Shown here piece after piece: positions 47,674 through 57,823 of a stretch of 64,000 bases of DNA. The stretch covers positions 392,891 to 456,890 of the forward strand of contig JAFKIY010000003.1 of the NCBI GenBank assembly GCA_017306245.1. The letters run 5' to 3'. Numbering within the stretch: position 1 is the first letter of the stretch; the number at the start of each line of letters is the position of its first letter. The DNA comes from Micrococcales bacterium (GTDB lineage: Bacteria > Actinomycetota > Actinomycetes > Actinomycetales > Microbacteriaceae). Made by a program: the position numbers and the translations under genes. The notes beneath the pieces were generated by a model that saw only the letters and a program-made list of their open reading frames with translations, was not told where the DNA came from and did no database searches.

Positions 47674-48228
47674 TTAGTGGTACCACTCTGTATTGAACCC
47701 CGAGCTTGAGTCCGGGGCCGGGCAGAAGTACCGCGCGGTGCCTGGTCGATTGATCAAGTTGCGCAGCGCTCTGCTGCGCTGATCCTGGTCAAGTCGCGTA
47801 CAGGTTGCATAGAACTCTGGCGCGATGGCAATCGGCACGATTGAGGCTGGTGACGATTGAAACATGTTGTGACCCGAGGGGAACCTCGTGAGCGGAGCGT
47901 CATTGGCTGGTGGGAAGATGCTCTTCGCCAACTTCTTGAACACCGCACGGTGGGCATCTGCAAGCACGATGGTCACAGCTTGCAGATACTCGGTGTACTC
48001 GCCGCGGGTTGCACTCACGCCCTTGCCGCTCAAGCACCATGCTTGGAGCCAGTCGGTGAGATACACAAACGCGCCGGGTATTGCTTGCCATGCCTTATCT
48101 GAGACGAGCGCAGCCGGTCTGAATACCCAGCCGGGATCAGTCGTTGGACTACTCTCGATTGCTTCTGCGAACTCCATTAGGAATACGCGAAATGCTTCAG
48201 CGGCTTCCTGCGCGGTGGATGCTTTCAT
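47674..48228 (-). CDS. Hypothetical protein, single-gene transcription unit
   Basis: A 184-aa cytoplasmic protein that I do not recognise. The N-terminal half is helical (AQEAAEAFRVFLMEFAEAIES), and tryptophans and aromatics lie in the middle (YLTDWLQAWCL). It has its own consensus promoter (TTGACA, 17 bases, TATAAG) and its own strong terminator, so it is independently and probably strongly expressed. Its flanks are less GC-rich than the chromosome. It faces away from the 497-aa gene. Confidence 0.65.
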   Translation of the reverse strand: MKASTAQEAAEAFRVFLMEFAEAIESSPTTDPGWVFRPAALVSDKAWQAIPGAFVYLTDWLQAWCLSGKGVSATRGEYTEYLQAVTIVLADAHRAVFKKLAKSIFPPANDAPLTRFPSGHNMFQSSPASIVPIAIAPEFYATCTRLDQDQRSRALRNLINRPGTARYFCPAPDSSSGFNTEWYH

Positions 48229-48264
48229 GATTGACCTCCAAATATGTTGGCCAATCCCCGCCTA

Positions 48265-48293
48265 CTTATACGATAAATATGAAAATATGTCAA
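48265..48293 (-). promoter_or_regulatory. Consensus promoter of the 184-aa gene
   Basis: Read leftward: TTGACA (48293-48288), a 17-base AT-rich spacer, TATAAG (48270-48265). This is close to a perfect sigma-70 promoter, rare in this high-GC sequence. Start codon at 48228 follows GGAGGT. Confidence 0.85.
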
Positions 48294-48401
48294 TAATGTT
48301 GTGGCGTGATATCGGTATCCGACAGAGGTGGTCGTCCGTTGTTGTTCTCACCACGACAGGCAGCTGGATCGGTGATGACCTGCTGTCTCTAGGATTTGAC
48401 T

Positions 48402-49895
48402 ATGCCCGCATCGACCGCTCGCACCCTTGAGGAACGGATTGCGGCGTGGACGTGGGAGATCCAGCGTGCCTTCGCGCGCCACCCGAAGCCAGGAGCAAGC
48501 GAGACCCCCGCGATCCCACCGATCTCGCTCGCCGGCGTGGGCACGCCCGCCCTGAAAAGGTTGTTTGCTGACCTTGTTGGCTCCAAATCTGTCGAAGATG
48601 ACCAGTTCGGTGCGTTTCTCCTCACCGCTGCAACAACAGAGGACTCACGGCTCGCTGGCCCTGACCAGCGTCGAAGACAGCGAGCCCTCGCCATCGGCGC
48701 GTGCGCTTGGCTGTTCGTTCCTCGAGCCCAACGTGAGGGATTCCGCCTGATCTTCTTCCACCCAGACGGTAGGCCGAAGGGGAATCTACCGCGTCACATT
48801 GATGTTATTGCGACGCGTCAAGCATGGGCATACATCCACTACTTGACTGCATGGCACGATCCGGAGTTCGTGCCGTCTCTCGTGTCTGACGCAAAAGCGC
48901 TCCCTTTCCGAGGCAGCCCCAAGTCTGGTGACAATCACCGCGAGCTATTCCGCGACGCTTTGATTGCGGCCGTGACTGCATACATCGAGAAGATTGACGC
49001 GGGGGCGGACGTTCTCGGTCATGAGCCGACCCGCGACCTTAGCCCTCGCGCGGTACTGGAATCGTGCAAGGTTGCAGAAGATCCGGCAGATCGGCTAGGT
49101 CAGGCGATCAAGGGGCTCTCAGTGTCTACCTCGGCCGATGTGCGCAACCTGATCTGGGCATTACAAGAGGCCGAGCCGATTCTCGTGACTCACCGAATGG
49201 CTGCAGAACTCGCTCAGCGTATCCCTCGGCGTGAATCCGGTCGCGCCGTCCGTGCGCACTATACGCACTACGCAGCTGGTCGAACGACTTCCACGGATCG
49301 GGCGCTATGGGCGCTCTCAAACGGCATGATGTTCCTACATCGTGTAGCGGCACGATCAGATGGCAGGCAAGTACTGCGTGTAGTAGGAGTGACGGAGCCC
49401 AGTGATTTTGAGACCCCATTTCCGAACGACCTGGCTGACCTGTTGCGCGCGGGAACTGCCATAGACCACGCAGTAGAGCCGACCGTCATGGTGGACACGT
49501 TGTTGGGGCTCCAGCTCGAAGAAGAACTCCACAAGGGGATCATCGAGACATGGCCGCTCTACTTGGTGAGCCATATGGATGTGCAAGCTCTGGGGATACC
49601 GCGACTTAGCTGGCCCACGTTCACAAGCGCCGAGGAACTTCTCGATCAGGTCGGTGTGCTCCTGGACAATTTGATTCCCGGGTTTTCGGAGGAGCTTGTG
49701 GACGTGGACGACTCTCGTGCGCGCGCGATGAAGGCGGAGGGGGATTTATTCAACTTCCGTGTTGCTTTCGACAACTGGAGCGGAGCCATCAAGTTGGCCG
49801 AATCAACGCGTGAGCACTTGGAGACTTGGACGGAAAGCCCGCTACGAGTCTGGGAGCGCCGACTGCGGGACCGTGCGGCATCTGTCGCCCAGTAA
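48402..49895 (+). CDS. Large uncharacterised protein of the defence region
   Basis: A 497-aa cytoplasmic protein with no recognised domain. Notable segments are FRLIFFHPDGRPKGNLPRHI (about residues 113-132), an Arg-rich RIPRRESGRAVRAHYTHYAAGR near 270 and a C-terminal helical region rich in Glu and Arg. The ATG at 48402 follows AGGA by 7 bases. It stands between the 184-aa gene (divergent) and the DUF3846 and restriction genes. A defence role is suggested only by position. Confidence 0.6.
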   Translation: MPASTARTLEERIAAWTWEIQRAFARHPKPGASETPAIPPISLAGVGTPALKRLFADLVGSKSVEDDQFGAFLLTAATTEDSRLAGPDQRRRQRALAIGACAWLFVPRAQREGFRLIFFHPDGRPKGNLPRHIDVIATRQAWAYIHYLTAWHDPEFVPSLVSDAKALPFRGSPKSGDNHRELFRDALIAAVTAYIEKIDAGADVLGHEPTRDLSPRAVLESCKVAEDPADRLGQAIKGLSVSTSADVRNLIWALQEAEPILVTHRMAAELAQRIPRRESGRAVRAHYTHYAAGRTTSTDRALWALSNGMMFLHRVAARSDGRQVLRVVGVTEPSDFETPFPNDLADLLRAGTAIDHAVEPTVMVDTLLGLQLEEELHKGIIETWPLYLVSHMDVQALGIPRLSWPTFTSAEELLDQVGVLLDNLIPGFSEELVDVDDSRARAMKAEGDLFNFRVAFDNWSGAIKLAESTREHLETWTESPLRVWERRLRDRAASVAQ

Positions 49896-50186
49896 TCCAA
49901 ACGGGACTGAACGAACGGTCGTCCCGAGCGACTCAACGAGCCCGACTTGAGGGTTGGCGAAACTTCGCCTCGTCCCGATACTGAGTGGCATCCCGCACGG
50001 TAGCCACCTGTCATCTGCCTCTGCGGGAAGCTCTTTCCACCGGTTGCGGCCGCGGCGCCCCTGGCACACCTGCCATTCCCAATTCTCGGCGCCCGGCGAC
50101 CGCACCCACCATGAACGACCTCATTGCTGCAACGCGGCTCCCAGGAGATCAGAAGATCGCCGGCCGCGAGCATCAAGGAGGAAGTG
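49896..50186 (+). other. Gap without a supported gene
   Basis: About 290 bases between the 497-aa gene and the DUF3846 gene. Short open frames exist, but none has a ribosome site or natural composition. A promoter for the DUF3846 gene is expected here but not obvious. Confidence 0.4.
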
Positions 50187-50729
50187 ATGGTCAAGGGACT
50201 ACTCATCCCTGCTGATGGAAGGGACCCGGTCGAGCACCGGGACTACCACCAACTCAACGACTATCAGCAAGCAGTCGGCGGGTGGATCGAAGCAGTGGAC
50301 ATCCCGAGCTTCGGCCCGGTCACGATATACGTCAACGAGAACGGCATCGCCGAGCGGCTGGAGCCGAACCTGCGGGCTACATTTCTCTGGTGGTTCCATG
50401 TCCCGCACGTTCGGGACCGCTCGGCGCTTCTCGGAGACGTTGCCGTGGTCGGATATCCGAACCACGAAGGCGACACCACCGATACGCCCGAGGAGGTACT
50501 CGATCTTCTCACCGAGCCAACTCCACACGTTGTCTCGGTGCTACTCGAGGACGGCATCTGGTATCGCGGACGCAACGTCAACCGCGACTACTGGGAAGCA
50601 ATCCAGTGGGCCATGATCAAGCTCTCACGCGAGCCGGAGATCCAGGACGTTGGAGTCGTCCCTGCTGACAAAGCCGAGCGACTGCCGCTTCGTCCTATCA
50701 CCCCGCTGCCGACAATCGGCAGCAAGTAA
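50187..50729 (+). CDS. DUF3846-like protein
   Basis: A 180-aa protein. The N-terminal ~90 residues match the DUF3846 pattern found on actinobacterial phages and plasmids: LLIPADGRDPVEHRD, AVGGWIEAVDI and ATFLWWFHV. The rest is a less common C-terminal extension (YWEAIQWAMIKLSREPE). The start at ATG 50187 follows AAGGAGGAAG. It ends in a strong terminator, so it is a separate unit from hsdM. Confidence 0.75.
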   Translation: MVKGLLIPADGRDPVEHRDYHQLNDYQQAVGGWIEAVDIPSFGPVTIYVNENGIAERLEPNLRATFLWWFHVPHVRDRSALLGDVAVVGYPNHEGDTTDTPEEVLDLLTEPTPHVVSVLLEDGIWYRGRNVNRDYWEAIQWAMIKLSREPEIQDVGVVPADKAERLPLRPITPLPTIGSK

Positions 50730-50732
50730 CCA

Positions 50733-50794
50733 GGCACCAGCCCGGCCCGGACTGGAGACCCACGAGGTCTCGTCCGGGGCGGGCGGTGCCTTTT
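50733..50794 (+). terminator. Long terminator after the DUF3846 gene
   Basis: A long interrupted stem: GGCACC / GGTGCC outer, CCCGGAC / GTCCGGG middle, GAGACC / GGTCTC inner around CACGA, followed by TTTT. It separates the DUF3846 gene from the restriction operon. Confidence 0.85.
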
Positions 50795-51054
50795 AGAATT
50801 GAAGGCACCACGCCTTTAGGTATTCACAAATCGGCGCAAAGGGTTCATAATCAGGCGCAGATCGACGCGCTCGGTTCGAGCCATAGCTCCCGACGCGAGT
50901 ATCACCCTGGAGGCATGTATTCACCCCGGTGTCTGTTGTCGCCGATAGGTTGATAGCACGGAGCCAGAGCGAACAAGCTAACGCGCACACAGACGTGCGG
51001 AGGAGAAGATGAGATGAGCAGAGCAGCGACTACGACAGACACAAAGGTGGTGGC
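50795..51054 (+). other. Promoter region of the type I restriction operon
   Basis: About 260 bases of lower GC content with no supported gene. A short open frame near 51014 (ATG, GCAGAGCAGC) is not convincing. It must hold the promoter for hsdM and downstream genes; no consensus pair is clear. Confidence 0.4.
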
Positions 51055-53499
51055 GTGGTAGTGGCTCTGAAGAAGTCGGACCTCTATAGCTCGCTCTGGA
51101 AGAGCGCTGACGAACTTCGTGGCGGCATGGATGCCAGCCAGTACAAGGACTACGTACTGACCCTGCTCTTCGTGAAGTACGTCTCGGACAAGGCGAAGAG
51201 CGACCCGAACACTCTCATCGAGGTGCCGGACGGCGGTTCATTCGATGACCTGGTCGCACTCAAGGGCAAGCCGAACATCGGCGAGCAGATCAACATCGCC
51301 ATCCGCAAGCTCGCTGAAGCCAACGACCTCCAAGGCGTCATCAACAAGGCCGACTTCGATGAATCTCAAAAGCTCGGCGACGGCAAGGAGAAGGTTGACC
51401 GCCTCTCCAACCTGATCGGCATTTATCAGGACATCGACTTCACCGGCACCCGCGCCGAGGGGGACGATCTGCTCGGCGATGCCTACGAGTATCTGATGCG
51501 TCACTTCGCGACAGAGTCGGGCAAGAGCAAGGGCCAGTTCTACACGCCTGCCGAGGTATCGCGCGTGATGGCACAGCTGCTGCAGATCCCCGCGGACACC
51601 CAGCGCTCGACCACGGTCTATGACCCGACCTGCGGCTCTGGGTCGCTTCTCATCAAGGTGGCGGATGCTGCGCCCCGCGGCCTGACGATCTACGGCCAGG
51701 AGAAGGACGAGGCCACCTGGGCGCTGGCCCGGATGAACATGATCCTGCACGGCAACACGACCAGCGACATCCGCCTCGGTGACACACTCGCCAACCCGCG
51801 CTTCAAGACCGGCACCAAGCTCGACACCTTCGACTACCTCGTTGCTAACCCGCCGTTCTCGGTGAAGACCTGGCAGAACGGCTTCGATGCCACGTTCGGT
51901 CGCTTCGATGGCTTTGCGGAGCCGCCTGCCAAGAACGGCGATTACGCCTTTCTGCTGCACATGCTGAAGAGCCTGAAGTCGACCGGGCGGGGAGCGGTCA
52001 TCCTCCCGCATGGCGTCTTGTTCCGCGGCAACGCCGAGGCGACTATTCGCCGCGAGCTGATTGAGCGCGGCTACATCAAAGCAATCATCGGGTTGCCCGC
52101 CAACCTCTTCTACGGCACGGGCATTCCGGCGTGCATCATCCTGCTCGACAAGAAGGACGCCGCGGCCAGGACCGGCATCTTCATGATCGATGCCAGCAGG
52201 GACTTCGAGAAGGACGGACCCAAGAACCGGTTGCGCCCGCGCGACATGCACAAGATCGTCGATGCCTTCCTGAAGGGCACCGACATCCCTCGATATGCGC
52301 GCATGGTACCGAAGAGCGAGATCGCCGATCCGAAGAACAACTACAACCTCAACATCCCGCGCTACATCGACTCGTCTGAGCCTGAGGACATCCAGGACCT
52401 TCACGCACACCTCAAGGGGGGTATCCCGAACCGTGATCTCGATGCGCTCCAGCCGTACTGGGACGCCTTCCCGTCCCTCCGATCAACTCTGTTCCGGCCT
52501 TTGCGTGACGGCTATTCGCGCCTTGACATTGACAAGTCAGATATCCAGCAGGTCATCACGAACTCAGCCGAGTATCAGGCATTCGCCAGCACCACACATG
52601 AGCTCGTCTCTGACTGGTGGGCGTCGCATCGCACGATGCTCGAGGAAATAGGCGAGGCAACGAGGCCCGGCACCATCGCATCTCAGCTTGGCGAGACCCT
52701 CCTCGACCTGTTCCGCCCGCGCCCGCTGCTCGATGAGTACGGTGCCTACGAGCAATTCATGTCGTACTGGAACGAGACGATGCACGACGATGTCGCCTTG
52801 GTTGTGGGCCAGGGTTGGGCGGGCGCTGCTAAGCCTCGGAAAGCGATCGTGGACAAGGAGCGCAAGCTCTCTGAGACTGCGGATCTGGTTGTCGGGTCTG
52901 GCCGCGCCGCGGCAAAGTGGAAGATGGACCTGATCCCGCCGCAGTTGATCGTTGCCCGCTACTTCGCGCCAGAAGCCACGCAACTCGATGAGTTGAATGC
53001 AGCGCTCGAAGCCGCGAGCGAATCTATCGAGGAGTTTGTCGAAGAGAACTCTGGCGAGGACGGTCCGCTGGCTGACACCATCGAAGACGACAAGATCACC
53101 AAGGCACTCGCCACTGCACGACTCCGTATCGCTAAGACCGAATACCCCGAATCGGAAGAAGTCGATGCGCTCACCACGCTCATCGAGCTTTATGACGCAG
53201 AGGCAGCCGCAAAGCGCGCCGCTAAGGACGCCGCGGCCAAGCTTGAAGAGGCCACGCTCGCGCAGTACGGGAAGCTCACCGAGGGTGAGATCAAGAGCCT
53301 CGTCATCGCGGACAAGTGGGGTGCAACGGTCGCGCATGGCATTGAGACCGAACTCTCTGGACTGATCCAGAAGCTCGTTGACCGACTGCAGGTGCTTGCT
53401 GATCGCTATGAAGTCACGGTCAGTGATCTCGACCGTGCAGTTGAAGAGTCTGGTGCGAAGGTCGCGAGCTACCTAGCAGCGATGGGGGTGCAGAAATGA
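51055..53499 (+). CDS. hsdM: Type I restriction-modification methyltransferase subunit
   Basis: An 814-aa N6-adenine methyltransferase. HsdM-N-type helices come first (SDLYSSLWKSADELRGGMDASQYK). The SAM site is DPTCGSGS at about residues 190-197 and the catalytic NPPF at 265-268. The core ends near 460. About 350 further residues form a helical/coiled extension, longer than the ~500-residue classical HsdM; such long forms exist. With HsdS it methylates the recognition site and with HsdR it restricts unmodified DNA. The start is GTG 51055 or GTG 51061 (AAAGGTGG). Confidence 0.93.
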   Translation: MVVALKKSDLYSSLWKSADELRGGMDASQYKDYVLTLLFVKYVSDKAKSDPNTLIEVPDGGSFDDLVALKGKPNIGEQINIAIRKLAEANDLQGVINKADFDESQKLGDGKEKVDRLSNLIGIYQDIDFTGTRAEGDDLLGDAYEYLMRHFATESGKSKGQFYTPAEVSRVMAQLLQIPADTQRSTTVYDPTCGSGSLLIKVADAAPRGLTIYGQEKDEATWALARMNMILHGNTTSDIRLGDTLANPRFKTGTKLDTFDYLVANPPFSVKTWQNGFDATFGRFDGFAEPPAKNGDYAFLLHMLKSLKSTGRGAVILPHGVLFRGNAEATIRRELIERGYIKAIIGLPANLFYGTGIPACIILLDKKDAAARTGIFMIDASRDFEKDGPKNRLRPRDMHKIVDAFLKGTDIPRYARMVPKSEIADPKNNYNLNIPRYIDSSEPEDIQDLHAHLKGGIPNRDLDALQPYWDAFPSLRSTLFRPLRDGYSRLDIDKSDIQQVITNSAEYQAFASTTHELVSDWWASHRTMLEEIGEATRPGTIASQLGETLLDLFRPRPLLDEYGAYEQFMSYWNETMHDDVALVVGQGWAGAAKPRKAIVDKERKLSETADLVVGSGRAAAKWKMDLIPPQLIVARYFAPEATQLDELNAALEAASESIEEFVEENSGEDGPLADTIEDDKITKALATARLRIAKTEYPESEEVDALTTLIELYDAEAAAKRAAKDAAAKLEEATLAQYGKLTEGEIKSLVIADKWGATVAHGIETELSGLIQKLVDRLQVLADRYEVTVSDLDRAVEESGAKVASYLAAMGVQK

Positions 53500-54716
53500 T
53501 CCCCAATACCGTCGCCCGAGACTTGAAGTCGATTTCGGCATTTATTACTAAGGGGGCCACTCCGACAACTTACGGCTTCAATTGGGAGCAATCCGGTGTC
53601 CCCTTCCTTCGTAGCGAATGCGTATCATCTCGTGGTCTTGACCTGCGGCAGGCGATGTTTATCTCACCTGCGGCAGATGCAGCTCTGGCGCGTAGTCGCG
53701 TACGAGACGGTGACATTCTGATGACTATCACGGGAAACGTTGGCCGAGTAGCCATACTTGTTGGCCTAGGTTCGGCGAATATCAATCAGCACATTGCCCG
53801 AGTACGGGTAGCCGATTCGTCGTTTGACCCTGACTTTGTCTACCACTACTTGTCCCAGCCAACCATTCGGGCCCACTACGAGTCGATCACCACAGGACAG
53901 GCCTATCCGCAAATCAGTCTCACTCAGGTTCGTTCAACCTTGGTTCCCGCTCTACCTCTTCCGGAGCAGCAAGCGATTGCGCGGGCGCTGACGACAGCGG
54001 ACAACTATGTCCATTCGATTAAGCAGCTCATCACGAAGAAGCGTGACATCAAGCTGGGCATGATGCAGGAACTACTCACGGGTAAGACTCGATTGCCGGG
54101 CTTTTCGGGCGATTGGCACACCCGAAAGATCGGCGACTTCACCGACGTCAAAGCTGGCGGCACCCCGCCAACAGGGATCGAACGGTATTGGGGCGGCGAC
54201 ATTCGTTGGATGAGTTCCGGTGAGGTTCATCAGAAGCGCGTTCGAGAAGTTGTCGGACGGATCACGCGGGACGGGCTTACTGAGTCGGCAGCTCAGATTC
54301 TCCCTGTTGGAACCGTTCTCATGGCCCTCGCCGGGCAAGGTAAGACACGAGGCACTGTGGCAGTTTCACACGTTGAGCTGACTACGAACCAGTCAATCGC
54401 CGGCATCCTGCCAAGTGAGGAACATGACTCGGACTTTCTGTACTACAACCTCGACACGCGATATGACGAACTCCGAGGCGAGTCCACGGGCGATGGAGGT
54501 CGGGGTGGTCTGAATCTGACGATCATCAAGAAGTTGGACGTGCTTATGCCGGACGTCGAGGAGCAAAGTGCCATCGCCGAGGTACTTGCGGCGGCGGATG
54601 CCGAGATCACTGTGCTGGAGCGTCGGCTGGAATCCGCAGGCGCTGTCAAGCAGGGCATGATGCAGGAACTGCTCACTGGGCGAACCCGCCTGGCGGCGGA
54701 GGGGGTCGCAGCATGA
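53496..54716 (+). CDS. hsdS: Type I restriction-modification specificity subunit
   Basis: A 406-aa HsdS with two target-recognition domains (about residues 5-170 and 205-385), each followed by a conserved helix. The two conserved regions end in similar blocks, MMQELLTGKTRLPGF near 190 and MMQELLTGRTRL at the C-terminus. It sets the bipartite DNA target. The ATG overlaps the hsdM stop by 4 bases and its own stop overlaps hsdR by 4 bases. Confidence 0.93.
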   Translation: MIPNTVARDLKSISAFITKGATPTTYGFNWEQSGVPFLRSECVSSRGLDLRQAMFISPAADAALARSRVRDGDILMTITGNVGRVAILVGLGSANINQHIARVRVADSSFDPDFVYHYLSQPTIRAHYESITTGQAYPQISLTQVRSTLVPALPLPEQQAIARALTTADNYVHSIKQLITKKRDIKLGMMQELLTGKTRLPGFSGDWHTRKIGDFTDVKAGGTPPTGIERYWGGDIRWMSSGEVHQKRVREVVGRITRDGLTESAAQILPVGTVLMALAGQGKTRGTVAVSHVELTTNQSIAGILPSEEHDSDFLYYNLDTRYDELRGESTGDGGRGGLNLTIIKKLDVLMPDVEEQSAIAEVLAAADAEITVLERRLESAGAVKQGMMQELLTGRTRLAAEGVAA

Positions 54717-57700
54717 GCGTTGGGCAGATCGAGCGCAAGACTCAGGACCGCGTCGTCCAGTTGTTCCAGGACCTGCTCGGCTATGAGTACGGCGGGAACC
54801 GTGAAGACCTCGACAACACGAATGTCGATGAGGCGCTCCTGCGCCAGAATCTTTCAGCCCGTGGCTATGACGAGGAGATCATCGGTCGGGCGGTACAGCA
54901 GCTCCTGACCGCCGTCTCACTGGCGGCTGGTCAGTCGCTGTACGAGGCGAACCGCAAGGTCTATGAGTTGCTTCGTTACGGGGTCAAGGTCAAGCGCGGT
55001 GTGGCCGATGCCACTGAGACTGTCTGGCTCATCGACTGGGACAACTCGGGGGCCAATCACTTCGTGGTTGCCGAGGAGGTGTCGATCAAGGGCGAACACA
55101 ACAAGCGTCCGGACATCGTTCTCTACGTCAACGGCATCGCCTTGGCGGTGATCGAGTTGAAGCGTTCCAAGGTGAGTGTTAGCGAGGGCATCCGCCAGAA
55201 CATCGGCAACCAGAAACAGCACTTCGTTCGTCCGTTCTTCACGACCGTCCAGCTGCTCTTCGCCGGCAACGACACTGAGGGTCTTCGCTATGGCGTGATC
55301 GAGACGCCGGAGAAGTACTGGCTGGAATGGAAAGAGCCAACTGCCAGCGCGGTCGGCGCTGGCATCGAGAACCGACTGGACCGCGCGCTGGCCCAGATGG
55401 CGAACAAGGACCGGTTGCTCGAGCTGGTCCACGACTTCATCGTGTTCGATGCCGGAGTCAAGAAGACCGCGCGGCACAATCAGTACTTCGGGGTCAAGGC
55501 CGCTCAGGACCGTGTGCAAAAGCGCGAGGGCGGCATCATCTGGCACACCCAGGGCTCGGGTAAGTCGCTCACGATGGTCTGGCTGGCGAAGTGGATTCGA
55601 GAGCATCAGCAGGATGCTCGGGTGCTGATCATCACCGACCGAACGGAACTCGATGAGCAGATCGAGAAGGTATTCGGCGGGGTCAACGAGCAGATCTATC
55701 GCACCACCTCGGGTGCCGACCTCATCGGGCAGATCAACAAGAACCAGCCGTGGCTCATCGCCTCACTCGTGCACAAGTTCCGCGGTGATGACGGCGCGGA
55801 GGATGACGGCGACGATGACGAGGCCAGCGACGAGTTCATCAAGGAACTGAACTCTCGGCTGCCGCAAGGCTTCTCCCCGAAGGGCAACCTCTTCGTCTTT
55901 GTTGATGAGGCGCACCGCACCCAGAGCGGCAAGCTCCACCGGGCGATGAAGGCCCTGATGCCGAACGCTATGTTCATCGGCTTCACCGGGACGCCGCTGC
56001 TCAAGGCCGACAAGATGACGAGCATCGAGACCTTCGGCTCGTTCATCCATACCTACAAGTTTGACGAGGCCGTCCGCGACGGGGTCGTGCTGGACCTGCG
56101 CTACGAGGCGCGCAATATCGACCAGGAACTGACCGCTCCCGACAAGGTCGATAAGTGGTTCGAAGCCAAGACCAAGGGCATGACCGATCTCACCAAGGCT
56201 GAGCTGAAGAAGCGGTGGGGGACGATGCAGAAGGTCGTTTCGGCTGAGCCGCGAGCCAAGCAGATCGTGCAGGACATCCTGCTGGACATGGAGACCCAGC
56301 CTCGCTTGGTCGATGGGTGGGGTAACGCCATGCTCGTCAGTGAGAGCGTCTATCAGGCATGCAAGTTCTACGAGATGTTCGTCCAGGCCGGGTACAAGGG
56401 CAAGGTCGCCATTGTTACCAGCTACGTCCCGAACCCGACCGGCATCTCCAAGGAAGACGCGGGTGACGGCGACAACGAGGAGATCCGCAAGTACGAGATC
56501 TACCGCCAGATGCTCGCCGACCATTTCGGCGTCACGCCGGATGAAGCAGTCGGGCGGATCGAGGAGTTCGAGAAGGATGTCAAGCGCAAGTTCATCGAAG
56601 AGCCAGGCCAGATGCGCCTGCTCATTGTGGTGGACAAGCTCCTGACCGGCTTCGATGCCCCCGCCGCCACCTACCTCTACATCGACAAGAAGATGCGCGA
56701 CCACGGCCTGTTCCAGGCCATCTGTCGGGTCAACCGGCTTGATGGTGACGACAAGGTCTACGGCTACGTCATCGACTACCGTGACCTGTTCAAGTCGATG
56801 GAGTCGGCCATCCACGACTACACCTCCGGAGCCCTGGACGGCTACGCCAAAGAAGACATTGAGGGGCTGCTCAAAGACCGCATCGAGGAAGCCCGCACCG
56901 ACCTCGACGATGCGCTCGAGCTGGTCCGCAACCTCTGCGAACCAGTTGCTCCACCCAAGGAGACCGAGCAGTACTTGCATTACTTCGCCACCAGCGAGCC
57001 GGGCGACATGGCGCAGATCAAGGCCAACGAAGGCAAGCGTATCGACCTCTACAAGGCCGTCACCTCGCTGGTCCGTGCCTACGGAGCACTTGCGAACGAC
57101 ATGGATGCTGCTGGTTACTCAGATGCCGAGGCTGCGGCCATCAAGAAGGAAGTCGCCTACTTCGTTGCAGTCCGCGATGAGGTGAAGCAGGGTGCCGGAG
57201 AGAATGTCGACCTGAAGCAGTTCGAGGCCGGCATGCGGCGTCTGCTCGACACCTATATCCAGGCTGATCCGTCCGAGACTGTGGCGGAGTTTGAGAAGGG
57301 CCTTGTCGAGCTCATTGTTGAGCGCGGCGCAGGGGCTATCGATACCTTGCCCGAGGGAATCCGCAAGCGACCCGAAGCAATGGCCGAGACCATCATCAAT
57401 AACGTGCGCCGGACGATTATCGATGAGCACGCCATGAACCCGAAGTACTACGACAAGATGTCCAGCCTGCTCGATGCGCTGATCGAACAGCGACGCAAAG
57501 AAGCACTGGACTACGCCAAGTACCTCGATGAGCTGCTGGCCTTTGTCGAGCAGGTCGGCACCGGCGCTTCAACCACCAAGTACCCAGACTGGGCGAGCAG
57601 CCCAGCCAAGCGGGCGCTGGTCGACTTCGACTGGCCCGAAGGCGTCGATCCCCAGTTCATCCACGAGACGATTCAGGCGAGCAAGGACCACGGCTGGACT

Positions 57701-57823
57701 GGCAACATCATGAAGCAGCGAGCCCTGGCGAACGCTATCCGATCGGCCCTGCCCGAAGGGTTTGAGAAGGAGCGACTCGATGCGCTCATAGCCCTCTTGA
57801 AGGGACACGATGAGTACCAGTAG
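54713..57823 (+). CDS. hsdR: Type I restriction endonuclease/translocase subunit
   Basis: A 1036-aa HsdR. The PD-(D/E)XK nuclease is N-terminal (RPDIVLYVNGIALAVIELK: Asp near 134, Glu and Lys near 149-151). The SF2 motor has Walker A TQGSGKS at about 280-287 and DEAH at 398-401, followed by GFTGTPLL and DKLLTGFDAP. It translocates DNA and cleaves at a distance when the HsdMS site is unmethylated. The C-terminal ~250 residues are helical. It overlaps hsdS by 4 bases and the metallopeptidase gene by 14. Confidence 0.95.
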   Translation: MSVGQIERKTQDRVVQLFQDLLGYEYGGNREDLDNTNVDEALLRQNLSARGYDEEIIGRAVQQLLTAVSLAAGQSLYEANRKVYELLRYGVKVKRGVADATETVWLIDWDNSGANHFVVAEEVSIKGEHNKRPDIVLYVNGIALAVIELKRSKVSVSEGIRQNIGNQKQHFVRPFFTTVQLLFAGNDTEGLRYGVIETPEKYWLEWKEPTASAVGAGIENRLDRALAQMANKDRLLELVHDFIVFDAGVKKTARHNQYFGVKAAQDRVQKREGGIIWHTQGSGKSLTMVWLAKWIREHQQDARVLIITDRTELDEQIEKVFGGVNEQIYRTTSGADLIGQINKNQPWLIASLVHKFRGDDGAEDDGDDDEASDEFIKELNSRLPQGFSPKGNLFVFVDEAHRTQSGKLHRAMKALMPNAMFIGFTGTPLLKADKMTSIETFGSFIHTYKFDEAVRDGVVLDLRYEARNIDQELTAPDKVDKWFEAKTKGMTDLTKAELKKRWGTMQKVVSAEPRAKQIVQDILLDMETQPRLVDGWGNAMLVSESVYQACKFYEMFVQAGYKGKVAIVTSYVPNPTGISKEDAGDGDNEEIRKYEIYRQMLADHFGVTPDEAVGRIEEFEKDVKRKFIEEPGQMRLLIVVDKLLTGFDAPAATYLYIDKKMRDHGLFQAICRVNRLDGDDKVYGYVIDYRDLFKSMESAIHDYTSGALDGYAKEDIEGLLKDRIEEARTDLDDALELVRNLCEPVAPPKETEQYLHYFATSEPGDMAQIKANEGKRIDLYKAVTSLVRAYGALANDMDAAGYSDAEAAAIKKEVAYFVAVRDEVKQGAGENVDLKQFEAGMRRLLDTYIQADPSETVAEFEKGLVELIVERGAGAIDTLPEGIRKRPEAMAETIINNVRRTIIDEHAMNPKYYDKMSSLLDALIEQRRKEALDYAKYLDELLAFVEQVGTGASTTKYPDWASSPAKRALVDFDWPEGVDPQFIHETIQASKDHGWTGNIMKQRALANAIRSALPEGFEKERLDALIALLKGHDEYQ

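Noticed and set aside
49954..50187. Small ORF of 77 codons upstream of the DUF3846 gene
   Set aside because: No ribosome site and a low-complexity product; it ends at the DUF3846 start by chance.
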